The notes below the pieces were generated by a model, which had not been told where the DNA came from, did not search any database, and was given only the letters and a program-made list of their open reading frames with translations. Positions 35,694 to 50,300 of a stretch of DNA of 64,000 nucleotides are shown here, piece after piece. This stretch comes from Rotaria macrura. Lineage: Eukaryota; Rotifera; Eurotatoria; Philodinida; Philodinidae. The number at the start of each line of letters is the position of its first letter. Within the stretch, counting starts at the first letter, position 1. Made by a program: the position numbers and the translations under genes. The stretch spans positions 185,718 through 249,717 of the forward strand of contig OENT01000066.1 of NCBI GenBank assembly GCA_900239685.1, given 5' to 3'.

Positions 35694-38482
35694 TCTGTAA
35701 TAAAACCGTTCACAATCAAATTCTGAAAGCAAATGTATAAAAAATTACACTAAAAGTAAATACATATTCACTTGGAACATAAGATTTGATCATTAAAAAA
35801 ATAGATCTTCCATCAATCTAAGAGATCAATGATCAGCATAGAAGATTTAATGTCGCGTAAAAAGTAAAATGTATCTTTGGAAAAAAAAATTAAAATTTCA
35901 TCGGTAGAAAAAGCAAATTTTACTCGTATTAAGTATTATTCTATGAGAAAAGGAAGTTTTAATAAATGAACAAAATAAAAAACAACATTTTATAGAAATT
36001 CAAAGAGTTGTACTATTGACTGATCTATACATTTTTATTTTGTTGCCGACCGGAATTGTTTTTCCTGCTGATTCTAGTTTTCAATACATTCAACAAATTA
36101 CTATTTTCTCTTAACGTTATATTGGATAAATTTGATGGTTGAGTGTGCAATGTTTGATCCGTCTAGATCAATTTAGATTCTCACTTCGAATTAATTTAAT
36201 GCTGAATTTGGAAAGCAGTCGTAGTTAAAAGATTGACTAATACCTTGACAGATATTACATCTGGAATGTTAATTTCTTAATTCTGTTCAAGCCACTGTGT
36301 ATCAGTAATTGAGATTATCAATGAAGAAACTAACTTTGAACAAGAACATGATAGATAATTTTCCATAATGACTGACTTTCTATTGATCCGTATTCATTGC
36401 TTTTTGAATTATGCATTAATCTTTACATCGAGCATTTTATTAGCTGAAATACCATTTTTCCAGCAAAGTTCTGCATTCATGTTTTAAATCAATATTTATT
36501 AAACGATATCAGTAGCTTTTACAAAGACCAGTTTTGCAATGCAACATTTGATTTAGAAAATCTAAACATTGCACGTTGGTTTGATGGATCTGAGATTCAA
36601 CCGAGTCTAAGTTAGGACTCTTTTATATGTACATATAATTATGGGTTTTTCTTGTTATCTGTTCTACATCGTTGAAGAATCGGCTAAAGAGATAGTGAAC
36701 AAATAACACTATAACTCATTTTATGTTCTTTAATCATCTTTTTGTTTTGTGATTAACTTTATTGTTTCTCACATTTATTCACTAATCTTACTCATTGTAT
36801 TATTTACTGATCAATCATCTGATTTAGTGTAAATTGATCACATTCTGATATACTGATTATTTCATCTTTTTTTACCAATCCATTAAATCCTAGCCATACT
36901 CAAATGTCGGTTTTATACAAAAACGACTTGTATTTTTATAAGACTGTTGTTATGACAGGAAAAATCTATCACGTGCATGAAACATTGATGAATCCATCTT
37001 CTTACAGTACAATCGAAAGGCTATATACTTATTGAGTCTAATTCGACGATGCTTCAATTAAAAATTGTACCAATGTATTGAATCGATCAATAATTAACAA
37101 GTTTTAGTTGTGCGCTTGTAAGAATGTGTGTTTTGATCTAAATAATTGTATAGCTCATTAGCTGCTTGAGAAATTTTATTTATTCACTTAGTATACGGAT
37201 TATCATCTTAGTTCTCGATGAACTTAAAAACATGATTTCCAACTAGAAGATCAAATATACCACTTCATTTTCAAAATTTTTTGTTTCTCGACAAAGAGAA
37301 ATAACAGAATAGAACCAATGTCGAATGTATATTAAATTACAATGACTCTAATCATGACAGTCGATGTTATTACATTGTTTCTTGAAGAATTGTTTAATCG
37401 ATCTACGAAGCATAGTGTGCAATTATAATTCTTTTGGATTCGTAAACAAGCTTTAGTCATTAAAAAATTTATATTTGCTAATAAATCCTTGACAAGTTAA
37501 TAGAAATTTAAATGAGATGAATCAATCTGTATGAAATCAGATTACACTATTCATATGTTGAATCAAAACAATAAGTAAATTCAGGGTAAAATAGTGAAGA
37601 AAAAAGGAAGAAAACTTTCATGTAGACGTTTTAAAAATTCATGATATTGTTGTGATTCTCTTTAATTTTTAAATGACTAGCATACAAAATTTGTCGCACA
37701 TCGTATAAAATACTGATCTTTATTGATATTCAGTTATCTTTATCAAAGAGAATGTAAAAGAATTTAGTTATAAACATCTTAAAACTATTTAATAAACGTG
37801 ATACTTGACTCGAGATCTGTTTGGTGACTTCTAAAAATTGGATAGAAACGATGAAACTTCATAAGAACAGTATGAATATCTTCTTTTTTTTCCAATCGAT
37901 TGATTTGTTTAGTTGACATAAAGACGAGTCAGATTGTTTACTATCGTGTTATAACTTCTTCATACAAGTTATATTTAAACATCAAGGACGAAAACAACCA
38001 ATCTGTTTGATTCTTATTATATTTTACTGCAAACATTTGCAATTTGTTACATGTTTAAGTGCCTCTTTTTTAAATATGTTTAATGTGTAAACAGCTTCAA
38101 GACTCTTAATCGTTATTCATTAACATAAAGGCGTATTTAGTAGGATTCAGAGAATCTAAAAACAAGAGGGAACGGAATAAAAAATTTTTCTTAATGACGT
38201 TTGTGGCGAATCATATTAGACGAGCCGTGACTGTTCTTTTTCTCTGCTTTCTATTTAGCAAATAATTTAAATTGTAAATATTCTCGTACATTGAAAAAAA
38301 TCATGTCAATTTTCAAGGTTTACAAGCACTTCTCAGACATAGTTCTTTTAGCTTCTGCGGCATTGATTGCAAACAATGTGTAAACATTACGAGATCACTT
38401 ATTTGTAAATAATAAACTATACAGAATGAATGTTAGTATACATACATATGGATATATTTATGTATATTTATGCATACATGTA
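35694..38482. other. Intergenic region, nothing recognised
   Basis: About 2.8 kb, very AT-rich, with no open frame above roughly 60 codons and no recognised repeat. Confidence 0.5.
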
Positions 38483-39543
38483 TTAGAAATCATTCTTTTG
38501 TTGTTCAAGTTCATTCATTATCTGAGCGAAGCATTCACTTCCACCGAATAGTCGTTGTGATCGTGTTCCTAATGGTATTTCATCAAAGACTGTTGATGAT
38601 GGAGTTAAAACTTGACTACGCATTTTTCGTGTACTAACTTCAGTTGATGTAACTGATTGCGACGAACTAGTTTGTTTGCGAAGTATGGATCGTAGATGAC
38701 CGGCAACTAAGCCATGTCGACGTGGACCTTGTTTAGAGTATATATCACGATCTCCTGGATTATCGATTTCATTATTATCAAATGATTCCATTGATATTGA
38801 TGGCAGTTTTTTTAAACTATATGATTTAAGAGGAATCGCTTGAGAATGTGACCATGAAGAGCTATACAAATTATTTTTAGCTTCTTGATTGTCGAAATCA
38901 ACGCGTCGTAAACGTGAAGATGTTGATAAACCAGATTGATTAATGGGTGGTAATACAGCATTCTTGTTACGCAACCGAGAAAGTGAATTCGATGAAAAGG
39001 AATCATCTATGAGAAAGAAAACGATGATCGATCGATTTTCATTTAGATTTACGTACCTTTATCCAAAGAAGTTAATGTTGTTGTTGAATCTTCGTAATTA
39101 TTTTTAATTTTTATTGATGTTTTAGTTCTAACTTTAGGTTTTCTTGGTTCTTGTCTCTCTACTTCTAATATCTGATGTTCTTCTGCAGGATCTATTTTAA
39201 GATTTTTTTGAAATTGATACACATACCATGAACATGTTGATACAAGCTGTTCAGCTTGCACTGAATCGATACCCATTTGACATAGAGAATGTTTTAATAG
39301 TTCTTGGGTTAATATTGGTTCTCGATTATGCTGATTGGATGTTTTAAGCCATGTTGTATAATCAGTATATTTTGCCTTTATTGCTGACATACTTTCGGTG
39401 AATTGAGCACTTCTATTTGTTGATGAAGCAAAGGATAGAGTTGGCGGAGGTCGAGTTTTTCGCCGATGAGCTTTCTTAATATGAGGTAAATGAAGTTTAG
39501 ATGGATTTGAATTAGAAAAAAATGCGTTTTCAGCGAACATCAT
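38483..39543 (-). CDS. Uncharacterised two-exon protein, about 336 residues
   Basis: Exon 1 is 39543-39057 and exon 2 is 39006-38483, joined across a 50-nt GT-AG intron (donor GTACGT) in phase 1. The first half is basic and then helical (LLKHSLCQMGIDSVQAEQL, followed by TCSWYVYQFQKN). The second half is low-complexity, rich in S, R and N, with a conserved-looking end LFGGSECFAQIMNELEQQ. No signal peptide or membrane segment is seen, so it is probably cytosolic or nuclear. I do not recognise the family. An acceptor-like AG (TTCATTTCAATAG) lies 3 nt before the ATG. Both exons share AT-ending codon use, and the splice keeps a long frame, which supports a real gene. Confidence 0.7.
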
Positions 39544-42500
39544 AATCTATTGAAATGAAATAGAAAGAACAAGTTCAATTCTTATCAATACGTCATAAAC
39601 TAATATAAGTATACATGTTTTATTTTACTTTTTTCTTTCTTTCTCGTATCTGTCTGTCATTTACTATTATAATAGATGTTAATAGAAAGTGTACACAGCT
39701 GATCTATCTTTACATTTCTTAGTCATTTTTCTTTCTAGTAGACAGAATCTAAACTAAATATTTCATGTAACAAAAGACAAATCACGCAATATTTTTTTTT
39801 AAATAGTGAAGAGTGAGACTTAGAATAAACATAAAAGATATATATGCATAATTGAAAAGGTGAGAATTCGTCATGGTGTAACAAATAGAGAACACTTGAC
39901 TTCAATAGGCACAGCATCACTATACGAACGGATATAACAAACGTCAAATAACTTATTAATCAGTATAATAGTGACTAGAATCTATTTTCAAATTTGAATT
40001 TAATTGCGTAATGGTGACGAATAGAATTGAAATAGTGAAATGTATGTTAAAAATAAAGACCAAATAGCATAGATTAACCAATCATTTATCAAGCTTCAAA
40101 ATCATCAGAATCACATACAGAAAATAAAGAGAAAAATTGTTGACTATGGATGGTATTGCGTCGTTTTTTTTTCTCTAGCTCCGCTATACAAACGAAGATA
40201 ATCATCGCGTGAGAGTGCAATCGTAAAATATAAAAAGAAAAAGATTTAAAAAAGAAAGAAATATGAGGGAGAGTGAACCCGTGCAAATGACTTGATTTAA
40301 AAACAACAAAAGAATGAACATGCATATGTCACAATACTAAGAAAACAAACCAATAGTATAATAGAAAATTTAATCGTCCTTCAGCAACAAAAGTAATCGA
40401 AAGTCAATGGAAAAATACAAACATTCATTGATTATATTATCAGGGCATACTTGAATCCGTGATAATACAAAAAGGAAACTGAAATTTGGTTTTTAATATG
40501 CATGATGTCAAGTGCGAAGGACATGATGGTTTTATTCGAACGAAGACTCAAATGTTAAGAAGAAATCTCTAATTGAAACAAAAGGATATATACAGAACGA
40601 TTTTTCTCGAATATTACTTTCATAAAGTTTAGTCTAATAAATCAACAACCGAACTGACTGGGACAGAGTTATTATCAATGAATCTCCTCATTAAATTGTT
40701 ACTCGTATGAGCTGTAACATCTTCCATTTTATGATCGATGTTAGATCGAAATTTATGAATATAGATCGACAAAATATAAATATTTTACGTTTTTCTATAA
40801 ATCCATAATGAATTTCGATGAGCATCAGGAAAATCATTTTTTTTGTAGAGTTCGACAAGCGCTTTACAATACTATTTTAAATCTACTACTAGTAATAAAA
40901 CTTTTGCTAGAAATTACTCGCAAGACAACAAGCGAACTCAAAAAAAATCCTATTTTTCACATAGTAGAAAAATAATCGTTTATTAAACAAATTCATTTCA
41001 CTTTTTTTCTTGTTAATCTTGAGATATAATGGCAAGGACTGTATCGGATCATGTAATTAACACTGGGTCACTTAATGTACTACTTTACGGCGTGCAAAAG
41101 AGATTTCTTCTGAACCTGTTACATGAATGAGCACGTAAAACTAAAGACGTTGAATAAGTAGTTGAGCATTTCTTTTCTTTATGGAGGAAGTATGTGTTCA
41201 CTAATCTGATTTTTTTGACTAATTCTTGAGAATTCAATAACAAATAAAAATGACTTTCTACGGATGCCGTGTGCTTGTTTTTAACCTAAACTATGTTTAC
41301 AACATGTCAGCACTCTTCACACATACATCGGTGATCTAAGACACGTTTGTACTATTTTTTCTGAATATTCTATTGAATCGTAGTTGAAAACAAATTTCTT
41401 TTTTTATTTTAATTATGCTGTATAGCAAAAGTAGAAATGAAATCACTCACACATTGATCATTTGATTTAAGTTATATTGAATGCATTGCTATTTGATATG
41501 ATCGATTTGACATGTAGATGTTTCGAACTCTCAGTCGATGCTTAGTTGAATATGAAAAGATCTGAATATAAAAAAGAACATGAAAATTATTCTCTTTACT
41601 TTTATGGCAACCCACAAAGATTGTTTTCATACACTTCGTCATATCTTAAAGAAAACACCTTCTTTTTTCCTTTGACCAATAAATTGATTTTGACTCCGTC
41701 GTCGACATTTTAGACTAATGAAAGTTTTTTTCTTTCAAAAAATCTCTACATGTTATGAGACGCACTTTAAAAAGAAGATTAGTCAACTACGAAGTAAATT
41801 CGACTAATATTGTTATTAATATTTTTCCGCCCCAGTAAAACGAGTTCATTCTATGATATTTTTCAAAGGTTTCTCTTCGAAGGTCATGTGCAATATACAT
41901 GCATCGATAATAATTAATTACTTTAAATGTTTCTGTTCACGAAATTCGTTCTTTTATATTGACTCTTTAATTAGTTTAATTAAATAACTTTTGTTTCTCT
42001 TTCATGACTTAAACTGAACATAGTCTTTTCAGTAGTATTAGTTGATAGAGATACAATAAAAACAACCAATAATCTTATTTTTAAGAAATAAAGTCATATT
42101 TTCTCTGTCAATCCGAATGTTAAACTTTTCTTACAAGACAACATCGATCTCGTTCTGTTCGTTGACTAGGAAAATGATAACATTTTTATCCTGTGCAAAA
42201 TAGGAACATAGGGAACATCAAGATCATGCGCTGTCAAATTTGCATGGCCTGATTACCAATTTTGTACTGTTGATTCAAATGTAAATCAATTTCAGTTAGA
42301 TTATTCTATGAGTGAAATCATATAGTGATGTATAATCATAAAAAGAAAATTAACAAGAAGCGTGAGTGAATCATGGCAGAACTTGCCGGGAACGGTCACC
42401 AGTGGATTATTCGTACTACATATCGCAAAGTTCGATAGTAAAACTTTATTAATCTTGACAACATGTTCAATTAAAATACAAGAATGACTGTTCCAACCTA

Positions 42501-45420
42501 CTAAGTCTTCATCTATTATGAATATTTCCGATGCATAAATTTAAACCTCTTGTACATGATGAAAATCAGAAGAAACATTTATGAAGAATGTGTGGTCAGA
42601 AGCTGAACGTTATTTTTACATCCTTACGAAGCCATTTGCTTCTATTCTAATATCAATATTGTATCGAATTTTAGAGAATTTTAGTATGATTCAATTAGAT
42701 TTTTTATAGAAATCAGTTTATTTGATTTCAATTCTGTAGTTCAACAAAAATATGCGTCAACTAACTTGCCATTTCTTCTGCTAGTCATTCATTGTAGACA
42801 GTTCCAGAGATCGATGGTAATGATGCTACATATATGTAACCGAAGAATAGCTTGCGCGATATAAATTCCCATTCATTTTTTTCACTTAAAAAGAATGCTT
42901 CTGTAGCAAATGAAGTGAAACTCTACGAAATTGATGGTGTTCGAGACATAGATATGCTAGAGCACTGGTGTTGTTTAGATCACCTTAAAATGATTAAACA
43001 TTTTGAAATCTATATGCTACTGTGTTTATGAATTGTGAAGAAAAAAAAATCATAATGAATAGAGTCTTGTTTTTTTTTATAGTTCTATTACTTTTACAAT
43101 ACTCAGACAAGGTTGATTTTCGTGACTGAAAACTTTCATGATTAAATCAATTAACTTTAGACGTTGGTTTTCATTTCACGCTGTGCCAAATGATTATTCG
43201 TTCTACAACACATCAACTGCCTTGTCTGAGTTAACCGTCCAACATGAAGTCTACAAATCGAATACGATAGTAGTAATCGTAAAGATGATGTTGAGCGCTT
43301 GTTGTTTTCAATTGTAAATGAATAGAATACTAATCTTGTTCATAAAACTATTGAGCCAGATTTATCTCAATAGTTGCATCGAAGTGCACTGAGAAATAAC
43401 GGAACAAATTACCTTCGTGTCTACCATAGCATATTACTTTTGTCCTACAGAAAGTCATGGAGACACTAAATAGTGGAAAATATTGATCGCTGTATTGTTG
43501 TATAAACTCAAGCCTACAATTTAATGAAACTGCTCATGAATAAATAATATGCGATGAAAGATACTAACAAGAAAACAACGTGTATCCGATGTAAATATGT
43601 GTCAGTACAGATCAATTTATCTCAGGTCGATAGAATATGTTCTCTTTTTTCGAACTGTCTTGCTAATTATGATCACATAATTATGTGTAGAAAAATACAG
43701 TCTCCAATGATGCAATAGAATTCCACACTTCAATGAAAATTAGTTAAAAGTTCACTTTTTAAACAGCATCTGAAAGTTCATCACGGTCAATGCTAATTAC
43801 TGAATTGTCTTATACGTGGAAATTTAACGAAAATGTCTTTCAGAAATACAAATATAATCAATAATCGTTTATCTATTGAGCCATTAATGCATCCTTTTGT
43901 TTCTTGACTATCATATTTCATTGATCATTCTATGTGAAAAAGGATTTAGATATAACTAAATGTAAGAAATGTAAGATGAACAAAGGTTTTTCTTTCTATT
44001 GCGTGACTTCGAGAGTATCATAGAATTAAATGAAAATTTCTCCATTAAAAATCCTGTATTTCAAGTAATGTGTGAGTGCCCTGAAGAACGATGAGAGTAG
44101 ATATAATGTATGAGACACATAGTGATCGTTCTTATCAGAACATAAGCTCGAATCAAGTAAAAACTCTAGGCAAAAATGTTGATATAGAAAGAAATTGTAT
44201 TTTCCTTTAGAATTTAGAGATTGGTTGAAAGAGGTTTATTGTTCATCAACCTAAATTATCTTTGAACTAGAGCTATTCATCGATGAAAGTCTTTTTCATT
44301 GTTCAATTGTTTCAGATTATCGTTTTTTTAACACTCGCACTTTGCAATCTTGTACATGTAATTTTTCTTTTATCATGGTAAGATACACTAACTCACATCA
44401 TCTTTTGCATTGTCTAACAGTTCCACATGGCGTAATTGTAGCTTTTTGGTATTGAGCAATGGATATGTTTATTTCAAAAACTAAGCATCAATAAATCCAT
44501 AGTAGATGATTAAAAAGTCAACAAAGACGAAGGCATTCCTGAGGCATTTCCATACTTATATTCTACTTTGAAATAATTTCTATGTTCATATTGATCATTC
44601 TCGAACGACACAAGTACAGAACCAATAATCTAACTATTTTTCTTGCTTTTTAATTATTAGCATCATTCGATGCAGATGTTAACCGACATAAAAATCTTTT
44701 CACAGTTGATTTCCGAAATAATCTCAATGTATTTAATTTTGAGTTGAGTTCCATAAGATATCCATTTAGAAATTGCCATGCAATTTAGAGTTGATATTAT
44801 ATCTTACGCTGCACAATATGAAGCAAAGTAAAAGAAAATGAAACACGTTCAATCAAAACCATATGTTTACATTTGTTTCTGGATGTTTTCAGTTGATTTT
44901 ACTTTATGGATGATTTACAAAAACAAATTGAATTTCGAATGTTCTTTCCAATGAACGTTGTGAAGAAAATAAGTTTTGGGAAAATCGATGTTAGTTGATT
45001 GTTTCTATTCTACGAACATCATCTTACAAGTTCTGAAATTAGTCATGATCCTATTTATCAATATACTTGGAGATTCATGAATTCGTATGATACTGTTACG
45101 TTCAATGCGTTTGGCGTACGAATAGAATTGGAACTGTCTGTAACAGTTGACTGTCAAAAAGAATACTATTGATGACAACAGAATTAGCATAGCACGATCC
45201 AAAACAGAGAAGTTGATGTCCGAATCGTCAAGTTTTAACGTATGTGTACTCATGACGAGTGATGGCTTATTATGTTCTCATAGACAAAAACAAACTTTAG
45301 AATCCATCGAGTTGCAATGTAATACAAAGAGTTGTGTTCGAAGATGCGTAAAAGATCATGTTCAATGATGTTCAACAAAAACAAGAATTATCCTATGTTT
45401 TATTAGACAAATAACAAAGT
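39544..45420. other. Gene desert, nothing recognised
   Basis: Nearly 5.9 kb with no supported gene. Short frames at 39735-40325 (minus) and 45005-45368 (both strands) look like chance. No tandem array, RNA gene or hairpin element stood out. Confidence 0.45.
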
Positions 45421-47083
45421 CTAAAGAACACTCCATTTTTGTTCAAATGCAGCACAAACTTTAGCACATGTTAACGCAGCTGATAATGGATAGGATGATA
45501 TAGATATTGTGTCTTCATTATAATCAATATTCACATTTCCTTTTGCCATTGCACCAATAATGAACACCACGGGCTGATCAGCTTCACATTCATCGCGTAC
45601 ATAATCTTGAATATTGACAAGATGTGATGATGTGACACTGAATGACGTCGAAATCTTTTTACATCCAACAGGCAAATGATCTGTTATTGGATTCTTAATA
45701 ACTTTAAGTAATTTAATACCGCCTTTTACAGAATCTTGAGAACGAATCGATAGCTTATGAAGTAATTGAACCATTAAACCAGCAAATCGATCGAATGTTC
45801 GAGGAATACGAGTTTGAGGATTGACTTCAATAAGTATGCCTTTATGTGTTTGAATATATACCTAGGAGAAAAAAAGAAACTAATCAATAATGAACAGGTC
45901 AATAGTTTACATCAATTTCAATAATTCTATGAGTGCTCAGATAAGATGATGACAGGAAAATTTTGTTTCTTTTTTTTTCAATCAACAGGTCAAAATCAAA
46001 ACATATGGAACAATCCCGAGCAAACTCTTTGTTTTATGTTAACTGAAATTCGTCCTTCAAACTATGTGCTTATCAAATGTAGACATGAGTAAATATACAG
46101 CTTTGATTTCTTCTAATTTTAACTTTCCATCTGTTAATTTATTATTTACTGATAATGTCACAATATGTCAAATTATGAATCACTCATTATTTGCGTCTTT
46201 ATTACAACACATATTCTTCAGTGATTACAATTTTGATTTGGATTCAGAGTTCACTACAAATCGAAATGGTAGTGCGAACAATTGAAATCTTGCTCATGTT
46301 TAGATCGGTACGTTTGTTCGTAGACTCGATGTAAATCAATAATAGAAACTACATTTATGAACTTAAGGTTTATTTTACGATGAAAATCTTTGGAATGATA
46401 AATCACTACTTTGTAATGCAATTCATCTGTTTTTTTATCAAATATACGGATCACTGATATTGATTACGACAAAAGAGGATATCATTTGTACTGTACATGA
46501 CAATTTCGATCAAACTATGTATTCTGGTCGCTTCAAACTAGTTTTCAGTTCAAAATTTAAAAATAAATTTTGCCGAACGATATCATATTGTTTGTATATG
46601 CCTGTAAACATTGAATTCAACATCCGAGATTGTTATCAAATAATCATTAGGAAAATAGATTTGCACAATATTCTGAAAATCTCGATCAAAACAAGAGAGA
46701 GTTTTGAAACTAAGCGAACGGTTCGTTTTGTTAGTTGACTATCTTACTTGAAGTAATCCTGCTCGATTAAGCGGTGAATCAAGTAACATTAATAAACATT
46801 GATGTGTTATATCTGGTCGTGCATTCGAATTTGGATCTCGTTTGTATTTTAGAAGATGATTTTTATGTCGATCACAATTAAGTAATTCATAAACTTTTCC
46901 GATTTTGATTGTTTCTAAATTCGCTTGTTCAAGAACAACAATCAATCGTTTATCGGTTGATTTGATTTTTTTTGCTTTACTCATTAACATATCATCACTT
47001 TGAATAGTTTGTAATTTCTCATGTTTATCATTTTCATCGTCTGATTGTTGTTCTTGTTTGGCACGTTTATTAGTTGAAGGCAT
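45421..47083 (-). CDS. EMG1: rRNA small subunit pseudouridine methyltransferase Nep1/EMG1 (2 exons)
   Basis: Exon 1 is 47083-46748 and exon 2 is 45861-45421, phase 0, giving 258 residues. After a charged N-terminal tail of about 43 residues, the SPOUT-class fold begins with [15 protein letters not shown]. It carries signature stretches [49 protein letters not shown] and [17 protein letters not shown]1 methylates a pseudouridine of 18S rRNA and is needed for 40S ribosome assembly in the nucleolus. The 886-nt intron is long for this genome and holds nothing recognised. An acceptor-like AG (TTCATTCATATTCCAG) ends 11 nt before the ATG. The gene starts 231 bp after the PAM stop on the same strand. 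Confidence 0.93.
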
Positions 47084-47094
47084 TGTTTTTTAAT

Positions 47095-47096
47095 CT
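47095..47096 (-). promoter_or_regulatory. Splice acceptor upstream of EMG1
   Basis: A pyrimidine-rich tract ending CCAG lies 11 nt before the EMG1 ATG within a 231-bp gap after PAM. No matching donor is evident in the gap by eye, which favours a trans-splice acceptor over a cis intron, but a donor inside PAM cannot be excluded. Confidence 0.5.
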
Positions 47097-47314
47097 GGAA
47101 TATGAATGAAACTTATTGGTTTTATTTAGTTATTCATTTATTTGTTTGATGCAGTGGGCAGAAAAAAAATAAAATACATCGGTTCATAAGTGTTTTCTTT
47201 TGTCTTTGAAATGAATGCACAGAGAAGAAAAAAAATCATAGTTTCGAAATGTTATTTTCCCGTTTCTTTTTCTTTTTTTTTTAGGTCGGATTGACTCTTT
47301 AAAAGTCTTGAAGT

Positions 47315-50300
47315 TCAAAGACTTGCGCCCATTTTAAATGCAACATTATTATTGATTGATGATGATGTTGTTGACTGTTGATTTCGTTCATCATTTGAAT
47401 GTGTATTTAAATCATCATTTGTAGCACTATCTAATGGTTCATTTTCTCCATCGGAACATTGATCTAATTTTTCAAAGCCTTTTCGTCTATTCATCCAATC
47501 TCCCAGTACAGAACTTGAACCGTTACCCGAAAGTTTAACATCATTTAAGAATGTATTCAAACGACGAAGTTTACGAAGATTTCTCATTCGAACAAAGCAT
47601 CCGATTATGACGGCAAGAAGAACTGGAATGGCAAAGAATCCCATAATTATTAATGATACACGGAAATTCTTATCGTTCAAATAGATTCGTTTACTAAATG
47701 TTTGTGTTGGAAGATCTAAAACAATCACGACAATTGACAATAAATGTAACATGATAGAAAAGTTAACAAAACGAATTTTACCTTTACGTTTAGCCAATTC
47801 AAATTTATGTAGAGCATTCATCGATGAAGTAGCCAATTCGCCGACATAAATTTCACGACCATTGCTTGACACAGCAATATCATGTGGGGCAATCAGATGC
47901 TGTAAATGAGAAAACAACATTAATAATAATGATGGGTTCACTAGCTTTGCTGCCTATGCAGGAAAGGTCATCAGGTGTGATTCGTCGATCAGCATTCTAT
48001 TTCATCAACACCTATGAACTCCCAGAAGACTAGTACAGTAGTAAGCATTCTCAAAAAAGAAACAACTACATATCTACAAAATATATCCATCGATCTTGAA
48101 AAAATTATATCTGACTAAGATCCATTGTGAAATCGAAAATTGACATCACACAGATATTCGACCTGTTTGCAAATACGTTATTCGAGAGAGCAAAATTAAA
48201 TCTTTTTCAAATCTTTCGGTTCTTCAGATCTTTTTGAGTACATGAATTTCATTTTTGATTCTTCTTAGCTATTAATTTCAAGAAGACCTGATATTCTAAT
48301 TGCTACCATGCTTAAACTGCTTATCCAACTCAGTTAAATCTTAGAATAAATTATCAGTTCGATAGGCGAGTTACATTTTGAGAGCATTGATGATAAATTT
48401 AAAATAAATTTACCGGATTGGAATCGAACGATGTTAAAATATCTCCTGTTCGAGCATCGATCATATAAACTTTTTTAATTGGTGTTTCCGCACCACCCGT
48501 CACAGCAAATAGAACCGTTCCTAAATCAAAAAGGAAAACAATTCAAATTCTACGATTTCATTTTTAGCTTTTGCTTTGTTTTCAACAAACCATTTGTATT
48601 TGGTGCAAATTCAATGGCATAAATAGGACCAATATTATCTTTTGTTTCCACACGAATTTGTCGCTGAAATTCACCTGTATTTGAATTAAAACATTGAATA
48701 CGATAATTTTCTCGATCGGCACCACATAATAATTGAGCATCTTCATTTAATGCAATCGAATGAACAATATTCCATTGATTGGGTAATGGAAATCCATCTC
48801 CTAGAAATAATCTCATAGTTAACGAGACACCAAAGAAATTTCTCGATATACCCAAAGTTTTATAAAAAATGAACTTTCAGACGAGAAGAATTATTTTTGA
48901 TTGTCGCCTATTAGAGTTACTTTTTGATTTTCTTATATTAAGTATTTCTCTCTGTATTCAATTTCATGAGTTATGATTACTGTAGTGCCAACAAACTGTT
49001 GACATAGCAATTTTATTATCAACACTGATCTTAACTTATCCATTTGGAAAGAGTTTCAACAGATGTGATGAATGATTACATTGATCTTAACAGCTGCGTT
49101 TGTACTTTATCATAAGGTGATGCAAAATTATTCTATCGAAACTTATAACAAATACTCTACTTGTGGTCATGTCATAAAAATGTTGTAGTTGAAAATCTTC
49201 ATCTTATAGTCGAATTGTTTTGCAACTAAATGCATTCGTCACTACTCAATTCAACAAGATCATTGAACTAGTATGGAATCATTCATACAGATTCACAATA
49301 TTATTATTCCAGAATTTTGATCAAGTCTATGAATTATGAACTCAACATGCGACATTTCCTCATCAATTTCAATCTTCAGTGATAAATAACGCAACCATCT
49401 TTGCATTCAGCTCGTTTCTCCCAGGATCACAACTGTCACTGTCATGATCGTTGAGTGATGCGAATGATGAAAAATATTTCTTTTGTCTTGGTGGACGATT
49501 ATTTGAACTTGAGTCAGGAATAGTTAATTTTTCTATTTATCAGTACCGAAAAATGTAATATACTGTATTGGATTTAACTCAAATGGTTTCTTGCGGGACA
49601 TTTCCTCTGATTAACAGTGTTCGAAGTGGAAAGATTTTATCGATTAAATTTTCTCAAGGCTTGAATTTTTACCCGGTTGCTTCTAACTATTTCAAGAAAT
49701 ATTAATATGGAACACAATGTAAAAGAAAACAAAACGCCTTCGACTTTATCGATATAACAATAGTTAACTCAGGCGTTTTATTTTTTCTATTGACGAGATT
49801 ACATCGCATATTGACTATAATCATGAAAGATATAACTCGTAATGATTATTCTTCGAAAACTTAGAAAAGAAGAAGAAGGAAAACAAAGGTCTTACTATCT
49901 TGTATTCCAGTCATTGGTGAACCCCATTCAGTAATATATTCTCCCTTACGATTAAATTTAATAATACGACTATTACAATATCTAGAATACCAACGAAGGA
50001 TTATGTAATTAAGTAATGCTTAATTTTATTTTTTCGTAGAAATTTACCCATCAGCTACAAAGAAATCTCCATTTTTCATGACAGCAACATCTGCTGGTCG
50101 ACAAAGTTGAGTTGGTCCAGAACCTGGTTGAAACATTTCTCCAACTGTTAATGCTGGATGCGTTAAATCACTTGGTTTAAACATAAAAACTTGATGCATA
50201 GCAACATCCGTTAACCAGAAATTTCCGGCATGATCAATTGTTAAACCATGTGGCATATAGAACATTTTTGCACCCCAACGATATTTTCCTTGTCCTGTAC

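Noticed and set aside
46064-46738. Plus-strand frames inside the EMG1 intron
   Set aside because: No domain, low complexity, opposite strand to the gene; likely chance in a long intron.
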